A stretch of DNA of 13,260 bases from Candidatus Iainarchaeum sp. (lineage in GTDB: Archaea > Iainarchaeota > Iainarchaeia > Iainarchaeales > GCA-2688035), in NCBI GenBank assembly GCA_028712575.1, contig JAQTPU010000015.1, positions 1 to 13,260 of the forward strand, read 5' to 3'. Every line of letters begins with the position of its first letter. The stretch's first letter is position 1. The notes beneath the pieces are model-generated. The model was given only the letters and a program-made list of their open reading frames with translations. It was not told the DNA's origin and did no database searches. The translations under genes and the position numbers were made by a program. Shown one piece after another: positions 1-6,316 of this stretch.

Positions 1-33
1 TCAGCCCTTATCCTTGCCATATGCCCTGCCTTA

Positions 34-43
34 TGAATAAAAA
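34..43 (+). promoter_or_regulatory. Possible TATA element of the radical SAM gene
   Basis: An A/T-rich tract (TGAATAAAAA) lies about 30 bases before the ATG at 69. This is the distance expected if transcription starts at or just before the start codon. There is no clear Shine-Dalgarno before the ATG, which fits a leaderless message. The region is AT-rich overall, so the match is weak. Confidence 0.3.
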
Positions 44-68
44 GAATTTGCAATTTTAATTAATACTT

Positions 69-1082
69 ATGGTTTGCCTGCATAAAGCTGATTTTTTTGA
101 AAACCTGCCTGAAAAAAAAGTGCACTGCTTTTTGTGCCGCAGGGAGTGCATTATTCTGGATTCAAAAACAGGCTTCTGCGGAGTCCGCAAAAACATTGGC
201 GGAGAACTTTTTTCACTTGTTTACGGCAGGGCCCTTTCAATGCAGATAGACCCGATTGAAAAAAAACCGTTTTATCATTTCAAACCTGCATCACAATGCC
301 TGGGCATAAGCACGTTTGGCTGCAATTTTTCCTGCCTTCACTGCCAGAATTATTCACAGAGCCAGACTCGCATTGAAACAAGGATTTTACAGGTGCCCTT
401 CACAAGCCCTGAAAAAATTGTCAAAGAAGCAATTGATGCTGGAATTGAGGGAATCGCCTATACCTACAATGAACCGACTATTTTTGCGGAATTTGCGCTT
501 GGCACAATGAAGCTTGCGCATGAAAAAGGCCTTTACAATGCCTGGGTTTCAAACGGTTACATGGGAAAAGAATGCGCAAAAGCAATACTGCCCTTTCTTG
601 ATGCAATAAACATTGACCTTAAAGGAGGAAAAAAATTTTACAAGGAAGTCTGCGGAAATGCAAATGTTGAATTTGTAAAACAAAACATTGAATTTTTCCA
701 TTCAAAAGGAGTGCATATTGAAATTGCCTATTTGATTATTCCGGGTTATAATGATTCTGAAGAGGATTTCAAAGAAGCAGCGGAATTTCTCTCTGGAATT
801 GGCAAAAAAATCCCCCTGCATTTCTCAAGGTTTTTTCCGACATACAAAATGGGGCACCTGCCTGAAACAGGCATTTCAAAGCTTGAAACTGCAAGGCGGA
901 TTGCGGAAAAAGCAGGCCTTGAATTTGTTTTTCTGGGAAACGTGCTGGGAAAAGAAGACTCTTTCTGCCCGAAATGCAAAAACATCCTGGTAAAAAGAGA
1001 GGGCTATTCCGCAGAAGTGCAGGGGCTTGGCAAGAAAGGCAATTGTGCAAAATGCGGTTATAAAACAGGAATTGCCCTGTAA
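69..1082 (+). CDS. amrS: AmmeMemoRadiSam system radical SAM enzyme (AmrS-like)
   Basis: This 337-residue protein belongs to the pyruvate formate-lyase-activase-like radical SAM enzymes that accompany Memo and AMMECR1 proteins. The radical SAM cluster motif CxxxCxxC is at residues 85-92 (CNFSCLHC, followed by QN) and should bind the 4Fe-4S cluster that cleaves S-adenosylmethionine. An N-terminal Cys group (C20, C23, C27, C37) and a C-terminal CPKC...CAKC ribbon (C300, C303, C326, C329) look like extra metal sites. The AYTYNEPT stretch and the DLKGG segment fit the family's TIM-barrel core. Length is normal for the family. The substrate is not established. No Memo or AMMECR1 partner lies in this window. 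The gene ends one base before the convergent BofA-family gene, with no room for an intergenic terminator. Family assignment is confident; the physiological role is unknown. Confidence 0.88.
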   Translation: MVCLHKADFFENLPEKKVHCFLCRRECIILDSKTGFCGVRKNIGGELFSLVYGRALSMQIDPIEKKPFYHFKPASQCLGISTFGCNFSCLHCQNYSQSQTRIETRILQVPFTSPEKIVKEAIDAGIEGIAYTYNEPTIFAEFALGTMKLAHEKGLYNAWVSNGYMGKECAKAILPFLDAINIDLKGGKKFYKEVCGNANVEFVKQNIEFFHSKGVHIEIAYLIIPGYNDSEEDFKEAAEFLSGIGKKIPLHFSRFFPTYKMGHLPETGISKLETARRIAEKAGLEFVFLGNVLGKEDSFCPKCKNILVKREGYSAEVQGLGKKGNCAKCGYKTGIAL

Positions 1083-1083
1083 T

Positions 1084-1386
1084 TCAGAATGCCCCGAAGA
1101 ATTTCAAAAGCAGCATTGCGCCTATGCCTGCCAGGCCGAAAATCGCGCTTACAACAATTGCGGGAATCCATGGCAATTGAATGTTAAAAACAAACTGCAA
1201 TGCCAGCAATGCGATTATTCCAAGAATTGAATTCACAATCACCTGCTTTATCAGCAGTACAAGGACTATTGCAATAATTATGAATGCTATTCCCCCGCCC
1301 AAAACCCAGGGATTGTTCAATATCTGCAGCGCCGCATCTGCAGTGCCTGCAACAGGCGCTTCCAACAGGAAAAGCTGCAAATTCAT
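1084..1386 (-). CDS. BofA-family small integral membrane protein
   Basis: This 100-residue hydrophobic protein has likely membrane helices at about residues 30-47, 52-69 and 75-97. The second half (about 48-98) has the pattern of the pro-sigmaK processing inhibitor BofA family: an N-S-I-L-G-I start (52-57), a PW segment (72-73), a glycine-containing FGLAGIGA turn (83-90) and a C-terminal hydrophobic KFFG end. In Bacillus, BofA restrains an intramembrane protease during sporulation. Archaea have no sigmaK, so the archaeal homologue must do something else, and no function should be inferred from the name. The ATG at 1386 is the first Met; an A/T-rich AATTAAAG element lies about 28 bases upstream. 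The gene is divergent from the winged-helix gene and convergent with the radical SAM gene. Confidence 0.7.
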   Translation of the reverse strand: MNLQLFLLEAPVAGTADAALQILNNPWVLGGGIAFIIIAIVLVLLIKQVIVNSILGIIALLALQFVFNIQLPWIPAIVVSAIFGLAGIGAMLLLKFFGAF

Positions 1387-1440
1387 AATTACTTATTTGT
1401 TCAATCTTCTTTAATTCCGTTTGCTTTGCGTGTGGCATGT

Positions 1441-1448
1441 TTTATAAG
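1441..1448 (+). promoter_or_regulatory. TATA box of the winged-helix gene
   Basis: TTTATAAG lies with its centre about 27 bases before the ATG at 1471. This places the transcription start at or next to that ATG and supports a leaderless message. It also argues against the in-frame ATG at 1426, which lies upstream of this box. Confidence 0.55.
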
Positions 1449-1470
1449 GTTTTTTGCCGAATCTTTTGTT

Positions 1471-2106
1471 ATGCCAAAGTTCACTGAAGAACAGAAGAAA
1501 ATCGCAATGCTGCTCCTGCACGAGGCAAAGACAATAGAGGACCTGAACAAGCAGTTAAACCTGCCATATAACAAGCTTTCAGAGGAAATAAAGGGAATGT
1601 TAAAGCTTGGCGTAATTACAAGGGATGGTTTTCCAACAAAATACAGGCTAAAGGAAAAAATAGCCTCCGAGGTGCTGCGCAGGAAAAAGATAGCCGAAGA
1701 GGATGACAATGCCTTGAGGGTAAGGGCATATATTGAAATGCAGGCAATAGAAGAAGGCCTCCTTAAAAAAAACCTTGACAAGCTTGCGGAAGCAATGCAA
1801 AAAGACCAGAATTTCACTGTTTACAGCCTTGAAAAGGCAAAAATAGTCCATGAGGCAGAATATTACATTTCATATATAGAGGTAAATCTTTCAATAAAAA
1901 ATTTTGATTCCCTTGTAAAATTCGTTTATTTCTATGGGCCAAGCTCAATAGAAATAATAAGCCCAGACAAGATAACCTTCCAGGCGCACGACTTTCAGGA
2001 CGGCCTTGTAAACATGGCTGACATGGTAAACAAGTACTCCGCATATATAACAAAAATGCTCAATAAGGAAGAATTGGACAAATTCCACGAAAAATTATAC
2101 AGCTAA
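1471..2106 (+). CDS. Winged-helix DNA-binding protein, conserved-hypothetical type
   Basis: This is a 211-residue protein. Residues about 5-60 look like a winged helix-turn-helix: a helix rich in E/K/I/L, then TIEDLNKQLNLPYNKLSEEI as the turn and recognition helix, then GVITRDGFPTKYRL as the wing. Residues 62-130 are charged, helical and possibly coiled coil. Residues about 131-205 form a mixed alpha/beta C-terminal domain that I do not recognise and that could be a sensor or dimerisation domain. I chose the ATG at 1471 over an in-frame ATG at 1426 because the TATA box at 1441-1448 lies between them and because the extra 15 residues (rich in F, V and R) do not resemble a domain start. It is followed by a T6 terminator and then by the S-layer control region, so it is a candidate regulator of a nearby gene; that is only inference from position. 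Confidence 0.6.
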   Translation: MPKFTEEQKKIAMLLLHEAKTIEDLNKQLNLPYNKLSEEIKGMLKLGVITRDGFPTKYRLKEKIASEVLRRKKIAEEDDNALRVRAYIEMQAIEEGLLKKNLDKLAEAMQKDQNFTVYSLEKAKIVHEAEYYISYIEVNLSIKNFDSLVKFVYFYGPSSIEIISPDKITFQAHDFQDGLVNMADMVNKYSAYITKMLNKEELDKFHEKLYS

Positions 2107-2125
2107 ACCCTGAAAAACAAGGCAC

Positions 2126-2141
2126 AAAAAACGTGTTTTTT
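2126..2141 (+). terminator. A6-loop-T6 terminator after the winged-helix gene
   Basis: Six A residues, a CGTG loop and six T residues lie 20 bases after the stop codon at 2106. The T-tract suits archaeal intrinsic termination; the A/T stem is weak. Confidence 0.45.
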
Positions 2142-2235
2142 CGTTGAACACCGATTATTTAGTTTTTGACGAATGAACTAATTGTTCGTTGATTGCCTTA
2201 TTGCTTTTCTGCAAATGCAGGAAAAAAGCCCTTGT
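2142..2235. other. Gene-free spacer with a weak hairpin and a short direct repeat
   Basis: I see no coding or RNA gene here. Two copies of TTCGTTGA occur at 2140-2147 and 2185-2192. A bulged hairpin is possible at 2203-2229, with outer stem GCTTTT/AAAAGC and inner stem CTGC/GCAG around an AAAT loop. These may be regulatory sites for the S-layer gene or remnants; nothing here is decisive. Confidence 0.35.
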
Positions 2236-2265
2236 TAACAATTTTTAAAATTTTAAAATTTGTTA
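2236..2265. repeat. 30-bp AT-rich near-perfect palindrome upstream of the S-layer promoter
   Basis: The arms begin TAACAA and end TTGTTA, and 14 of the 15 symmetric base pairs match; the only mismatch is at 2242 against 2259. It ends five bases before the BRE at 2271. Its position suits an activator or operator site. Its A/T composition makes partial symmetry easier by chance, but the outer TAACAA/TTGTTA arms are not simple A or T runs. Confidence 0.5.
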
Positions 2266-2270
2266 TTTAA

Positions 2271-2285
2271 CGAAACCTATTTAAA
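2271..2285 (+). promoter_or_regulatory. BRE/TATA promoter of the S-layer gene
   Basis: CGAAAC (2271-2276) resembles an archaeal BRE and is followed directly by the TATA-like CTATTTAAA (2277-2285). The expected transcription start about 25 bases downstream is near 2304-2310. This gives a leader of about 125-130 bases before the ATG at 2434, in contrast to the near-leaderless genes elsewhere in the window. Confidence 0.6.
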
Positions 2286-2305
2286 CATCCCCAGTATTAA
2301 TTAGT

Positions 2306-2386
2306 AGTGAGTCTAGCTAGACAAAATTGCCTTCAAGTTTTAACCATCATGAGTTAAGGCTCTATGGGCTATAATCTAGACTTATT
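2306..2386 (+). promoter_or_regulatory. Structured 5' leader of the S-layer mRNA
   Basis: Bases 2306-2316 (AGTGAGTCTAG) can pair with 2376-2386 (CTAGACTTATT) in an 11-bp helix containing two G-U pairs. Inside this, GCCT (2329-2332) pairs with AGGC (2357-2360), and TAAC (2341-2344) pairs with GTTA (2353-2356). The outer left arm also overlaps a perfect 12-bp palindrome, GTCTAGCTAGAC (2311-2322), which could form a competing fold. The helix begins almost exactly at the predicted transcription start and leaves the Shine-Dalgarno free. It may protect the 5' end of an abundant mRNA or act as a switch. I do not recognise a known riboswitch class. Confidence 0.45.
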
Positions 2387-2419
2387 CTTCATAAATAAAA
2401 CAAAAAAACATAATACCTT

Positions 2420-2426
2420 GAGGTGA
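2420..2426 (+). promoter_or_regulatory. Strong Shine-Dalgarno of the S-layer gene
   Basis: GAGGTGA matches seven bases of the sequence complementary to the archaeal 16S rRNA 3' end and lies seven bases before the ATG at 2434. It fixes the start codon and is the best ribosome binding site in the window. Confidence 0.8.
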
Positions 2427-2433
2427 AACAAAA

Positions 2434-5400
2434 ATGAAAGGACTGAACATAAAAAAGCTTGCTGCAGTAGCAGTAGGCACAGCATTAGTTGGTTCAGCTC
2501 TGGCACCAATGGTAGCAGCTGCTGTAATGAATAACACAGATCAGCTTACAAAAGCGGATTTGGTTAACACTACAACAGGAGCACCCATGGTCCAGGTTGC
2601 AGTCGGTTCAGACGCTGCAATTTCAGATTTTATCTGGGCTGGAAACATTGCTGCAAAAGTCGCACAGTTGGCTACAACAGAGGAAAATGTTGTTGTTTCA
2701 GCAGGCGGCGACAGCGGCAGTTCAGCAACAATATCAGACAAAAAAGTTGACGTCACAGTCGGAGGAACAGTATCCTACTCTTCAGAATCCTCCTTCGTAT
2801 TCCAGGACGCAAACTACCCAATGAACTCGGTAGCAAATACACCCGAGTTTGTAAGGTCACTTGGAAACGGACAGCTCACATTCCTGGCAAACACCCAGAA
2901 ATCATACACATGGGCAGGATCAAGCTACACTGTTCAGGTAACAGAAACAATACCAATAAACGTCGACGCGAAGTTTGACACAACAGCTTCAACAAAGGAT
3001 ATGGCTGCCTTCATTGACTCGGGCAACTTTAAGTATGTCCTGGCATTCGGAGGAACCACAAACAACGGAATCCCGGCGAGACAGGCTTCAACAGCAAACA
3101 CAGGAGTCTTCACAAAGGGAGACAGCGACAATATCGTAGTCCCATTGTTCGGGGACAGCTACACTGTCAACAAAATTGACAAGACAGCTTCACCGACAAA
3201 CGTAAGGTTGATTAAAGAATCAGCAAAAACAACCTATTACGAGGGAAACGAAATCACAGGCCTTAAAGGAAAAGGCTCATACGCTGGAAAAGAACTCAAA
3301 GTGAAAATCGCGGCCATCACACAGGAAGGAACTGCTGTTGCAACATACAAGGCCAGAATGGAATTGTATGACACGGAAGGAAACCTTGTTGACACACAAA
3401 CAGTGGGTTCAGGAAGCTTTTTGGACGATATGTTCTTGAGCAACGGAACCTATGTTTTGGACACAATGGTTTATGTCCCAACAATCGCGGTAGAAAGCTC
3501 GACAAACAAGGGTTATGTCACTGCAACAGTCGGAAAAGGAGTATTAAGGCTGTACGACGGCAAGAAATACCCATACGACTCGACTGACACAAACTCCTCG
3601 AACTACTACTGGAAGACACAGTTGGACTTCAACACATCGGCATCAACTTCACCTGCATACGTTGACACACTCCAGAAAATCACAATCTACAACGGAGCAA
3701 AAGTCTGGAATGATGCATCTACAGCAGTCACAAGGCCATTGTTCCCGGGAAGCGAAGCCCTGCAGACAAATCACCAGGACACTGCATACCAGGAAGCAAA
3801 GTTCTTGGATGGCTTGAACATCCCAGAAGACACATTGGGATATAACTTCGTAAAACTGAAGTTTGACGGTTTCAAGCAGGACAAGACAATAGTGACATAC
3901 AAGATTGGAAAAATAGACGGCTGCTCGGGCCCATCCACAACAGGATGCGTCACTTACAAGGACTCTGGAAATGTAGAAAGGAAAATCCCGTTCTATATGG
4001 AATTGTCCGCAGTAAACGGCGGCAAAGACACAGGCAACGGCACATGGACGTCATTCGACATATCGGGAGTAACATTCTGGTACAGGTGCTCGACAGCGGA
4101 TGTCAACTTCAAGTTGGGAACAAAAGGAGATGCGACACTGGCTGACGGAAACTACCTGAACGGAACCCTGATAAACTGGGCAACAGACGGCAACATTGCC
4201 ACTGACTGGGGCCTTGCGGATGTCAACAACTCTGCTGATAATGGAAGCAGGCTTGGCAGCTACGTCGACCTGAACGGTGTCTCGTATCTTGTAACAGGAA
4301 CTACACAGCAGTTAGGCTATGTCGGCTTGTATGCTGACGGTAACTGCCAGTTCTCAAGCACAGACCCGACTACAAATGTCACTCCAACCTATGTCGGAGC
4401 AAGTTCGACAATCCTGAACAACACAATCTACTATGCGGATGTGAACGGAGCAAGAATCCAGAAAGCCACAAGGCCACTGGCATTCACTGCTGCAAACCTG
4501 ACAGACACATACAGGTATGCATTCACATTGAACGAACAGCAGGGCAGAGGATACCTGATGCTGGACAAGACAACAAACTTCAGCACTCCATACAGCAATT
4601 TCGATGTAAACTTCATCGGAACAGATGTTGCGGAAACAGGCTGGGTCTTGATTAATCCTGCATTGAATCCAACACAGCTTGTAGCAACAAGCTACAGGTC
4701 ATTCTATGCACCGGCAATAGTCGGATTGGGCAGAACAGACACACAGCAGTACTATATCGCACAGTTCGGTGTTGACGCAAACGGAGGCTCTACGGATGAC
4801 ATGGTCTTGAACATACAGACCGACATCGGAAAGCCAATCCCATTGCCAAACAACAGCAACTTGAGCAACTGGAGCTGCGATGTAAACGCTTATCCTTTGG
4901 GTAAGCCGTGGACATTGACAACAGCTACAACCTCGGGCTCTGAACTGACACAAGCATATCTTGACTACGGCTCGAAAATCTCTTTGGATTCAGACAAGGT
5001 CACAATAGTCGGCCCTGAAACCCAGACTTACTTGAAGTTGTCAGTAATAGGAAAATCTGCAACATCAACAGTCACGGGCGGACAGCAGTTGACAGGCATT
5101 GCTGAAGGCGAGAAAAAGGCGACTGACGCGGGCACAGAAGTCACAGTTGACAAAATCAATGTGACAGCAACATGCCCTGCAGCAGGCGGAGCCACAGCAA
5201 CAGCGGCAACCTACAAGAAAGTATATCCTGTAGGCGAAATGGTCGTGGCTGATACAGTGAGCCCAAGCAAAGCCATCATAGTCGGCGGATACTTGGTCAA
5301 CAAGCTGGCAAGAGAAGTAGTATTGAGCGACGGTACAAGGCTGGCAGAAGCCCTGACAGCTTCCGGCGATAGAGTTGTTGATGTGTTGAACGACGGCAGC

Positions 5401-5484
5401 ATTGTCGTTGCGGGATACACAGCAGCAGACACTAAGCAGGCGGCACAGGATTTAATCTCGGCTTTGGATTCATTGCTTGGGTAA
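2434..5484 (+). CDS. S-layer protein, methanococcal type
   Basis: This 1016-residue protein should form the surface lattice. Residues 1-30 are a signal peptide (Lys-rich start, hydrophobic core, VAAA end). The next part has the S_layer_N pattern, including VAVGSDAAISDFIWAGNIAAKV at about 55-76. The C-terminal end has the matching S_layer_C pattern, with IIVGGYLVNKLA near residues 948-959 and IVVAGY near the end. The bulk between is Thr/Ser/Gly/Asn-rich beta-type sequence. I count 18 N-X-S/T sequons, spread from N33 to the INVTA site near residue 912, so heavy N-glycosylation is likely. Six cysteines (497, 505, 552, 638, 815, 914) could form disulfides. There is no C-terminal membrane helix. 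The gene prefers AAC, GAC, TAC, TTC and TTG, unlike its T-ending neighbours, which fits very high expression. Family assignment is strong; lattice details are inference. Confidence 0.9.
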   Translation: MKGLNIKKLAAVAVGTALVGSALAPMVAAAVMNNTDQLTKADLVNTTTGAPMVQVAVGSDAAISDFIWAGNIAAKVAQLATTEENVVVSAGGDSGSSATISDKKVDVTVGGTVSYSSESSFVFQDANYPMNSVANTPEFVRSLGNGQLTFLANTQKSYTWAGSSYTVQVTETIPINVDAKFDTTASTKDMAAFIDSGNFKYVLAFGGTTNNGIPARQASTANTGVFTKGDSDNIVVPLFGDSYTVNKIDKTASPTNVRLIKESAKTTYYEGNEITGLKGKGSYAGKELKVKIAAITQEGTAVATYKARMELYDTEGNLVDTQTVGSGSFLDDMFLSNGTYVLDTMVYVPTIAVESSTNKGYVTATVGKGVLRLYDGKKYPYDSTDTNSSNYYWKTQLDFNTSASTSPAYVDTLQKITIYNGAKVWNDASTAVTRPLFPGSEALQTNHQDTAYQEAKFLDGLNIPEDTLGYNFVKLKFDGFKQDKTIVTYKIGKIDGCSGPSTTGCVTYKDSGNVERKIPFYMELSAVNGGKDTGNGTWTSFDISGVTFWYRCSTADVNFKLGTKGDATLADGNYLNGTLINWATDGNIATDWGLADVNNSADNGSRLGSYVDLNGVSYLVTGTTQQLGYVGLYADGNCQFSSTDPTTNVTPTYVGASSTILNNTIYYADVNGARIQKATRPLAFTAANLTDTYRYAFTLNEQQGRGYLMLDKTTNFSTPYSNFDVNFIGTDVAETGWVLINPALNPTQLVATSYRSFYAPAIVGLGRTDTQQYYIAQFGVDANGGSTDDMVLNIQTDIGKPIPLPNNSNLSNWSCDVNAYPLGKPWTLTTATTSGSELTQAYLDYGSKISLDSDKVTIVGPETQTYLKLSVIGKSATSTVTGGQQLTGIAEGEKKATDAGTEVTVDKINVTATCPAAGGATATAATYKKVYPVGEMVVADTVSPSKAIIVGGYLVNKLAREVVLSDGTRLAEALTASGDRVVDVLNDGSIVVAGYTAADTKQAAQDLISALDSLLG

Positions 5485-5492
5485 AGTCCAGG

Positions 5493-5543
5493 TTTTTTTT
5501 TGACAAGGGTTAGGCTTTCTTTGAAAGCCTAATTCTTTCCCTT
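5493..5543 (+). terminator. T9 tract and 15-bp hairpin ending the S-layer transcript
   Basis: A run of nine T residues (5493-5501) begins nine bases after the stop codon. It is followed by a hairpin whose arms at 5505-5519 and 5523-5537 pair over 15 bp (ten perfect inner pairs, TTAGGCTTTC/GAAAGCCTAA, with two G-U pairs further out) around a TTT loop, and then by more T-rich DNA. Either T-tract could terminate; if the first leaks, the hairpin would cap the mRNA 3' end. Confidence 0.65.
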
Positions 5544-5544
5544 T

Positions 5545-5564
5545 TATTTTTTCGGGAAAAAATA
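5545..5564 (+). terminator. Second, A/T-only hairpin after the S-layer gene
   Basis: An 8-bp stem (TATTTTTT/AAAAAATA) surrounds a CGGG loop and is followed by CTTTTTAGTTTTTTTT. The later T-tracts may act as backup terminators. The stem is weak. Confidence 0.35.
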
Positions 5565-5600
5565 TCTTTTTAGTTTTTTTTCTTGTTATTGCGCTTGATT

Positions 5601-5625
5601 AAAAAACTGTTTGCTCCAGTTTTTT
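5601..5625. other. 9-bp perfect inverted repeat before the exported-protein gene
   Basis: AAAAAACTG (5601-5609) and CAGTTTTTT (5617-5625) flank a seven-base spacer, 14 bases before the ATG at 5640. It overlaps the only TATA-like tract (GATTAAAA, 5597-5604) upstream of that gene, so it could be an operator, a third terminator, or a hairpin near the 5' end of the next message. Confidence 0.4.
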
Positions 5626-5639
5626 CTTAGTGGATTTTT

Positions 5640-6281
5640 ATGGAAAAAAAGAATTTTCTTTATCTTGCGGCCGGCCTGGCTGTTATTGCCGTTGTTGCAT
5701 GGGGCGCTGTTTTTGCTGTTTCAAAATCCGGCTTTGCCTACAATTACACCATCAACGGGCTCATTGTGAATTCTGATTTTGCAGACCCGAAAACAGCAAT
5801 GGGTGAATTCGGGAATGCGGATTCGTTTATTATTTCCCCGGAAATGCATGAAACTGTTTCAAGTTCCGACCATTCTGTTTTCAGCGCGGCAAACACTTTT
5901 TCAGTCGTCCTTACGGGCAACAAAAAGGACGTTATAATGCTTGTAAGGGTTTTAGGCCCTGACAATTCCTTAAGTTATTGCATGACAAACAGCGGGGATG
6001 TCACTACTGCCGAAAAAATTTCAAAGGAAATCTGCCTTGAACAGCTTGCTTCAGGCAATAAGGCGAGAATTTTAATCGAATCCCCAAACAGTTCTGTTCC
6101 TGTTGCTTCTGTTGTCCTTGAAAAAAACAAGCTCACGCTTAAAACAAGCAATTCCTCGCAGACAGGCAATGCGGCTTTTCTGGCTGCCGCAATAATTTAT
6201 TCCAATGCAGAGGAAATAATCCGGAAATCAAACGATATTGTTGGAAATGCCCTTTCAGGCGGGCTTCCGACAGTAAACTGA
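5640..6281 (+). CDS. Membrane-anchored exported protein of unknown function
   Basis: I do not recognise a family in this 213-residue protein. Residues 1-4 are charged (MEKK) and residues about 6-27 form one hydrophobic helix, best read as an uncleaved N-terminal anchor with the rest outside the cell. The outer domain (about 30-200) alternates beta-type stretches (FSVVLTG, VIMLVRVLG, ARILIES, VASVVLEKNKLTLK) with a final hydrophobic/helical part (FLAAAIIYSNAEEIIRKSNDIV). Three sequons (the NYT near residue 35 and two NSS sites) are consistent with N-glycosylation, and there are two cysteines. It follows the S-layer gene and lies 35 bases before the flippase-like gene, so it is probably co-transcribed with the latter. 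A role at the cell surface is inferred from topology and neighbours only. Confidence 0.6.
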   Translation: MEKKNFLYLAAGLAVIAVVAWGAVFAVSKSGFAYNYTINGLIVNSDFADPKTAMGEFGNADSFIISPEMHETVSSSDHSVFSAANTFSVVLTGNKKDVIMLVRVLGPDNSLSYCMTNSGDVTTAEKISKEICLEQLASGNKARILIESPNSSVPVASVVLEKNKLTLKTSNSSQTGNAAFLAAAIIYSNAEEIIRKSNDIVGNALSGGLPTVN

Positions 6282-6316
6282 ATCTTTTTGCTGCTTACTC
6301 CCTTCAGGGTCTTTTA

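Noticed and set aside
1..20. A divergent gene start on the minus strand (ATG at 20-18, reading MARIRA to the edge).
   Set aside because: Only six codons are visible and there is no convincing promoter or ribosome binding site, so it cannot be told from chance.
1426..1470. Fifteen-residue N-terminal extension of the winged-helix protein.
   Set aside because: The TATA box at 1441-1448 lies inside it and points to a start at 1471.
2107..2433. Small RNA or tRNA gene in the largest gap.
   Set aside because: No tRNA arms, C/D or H/ACA boxes were visible; the structure seen fits an mRNA leader better.
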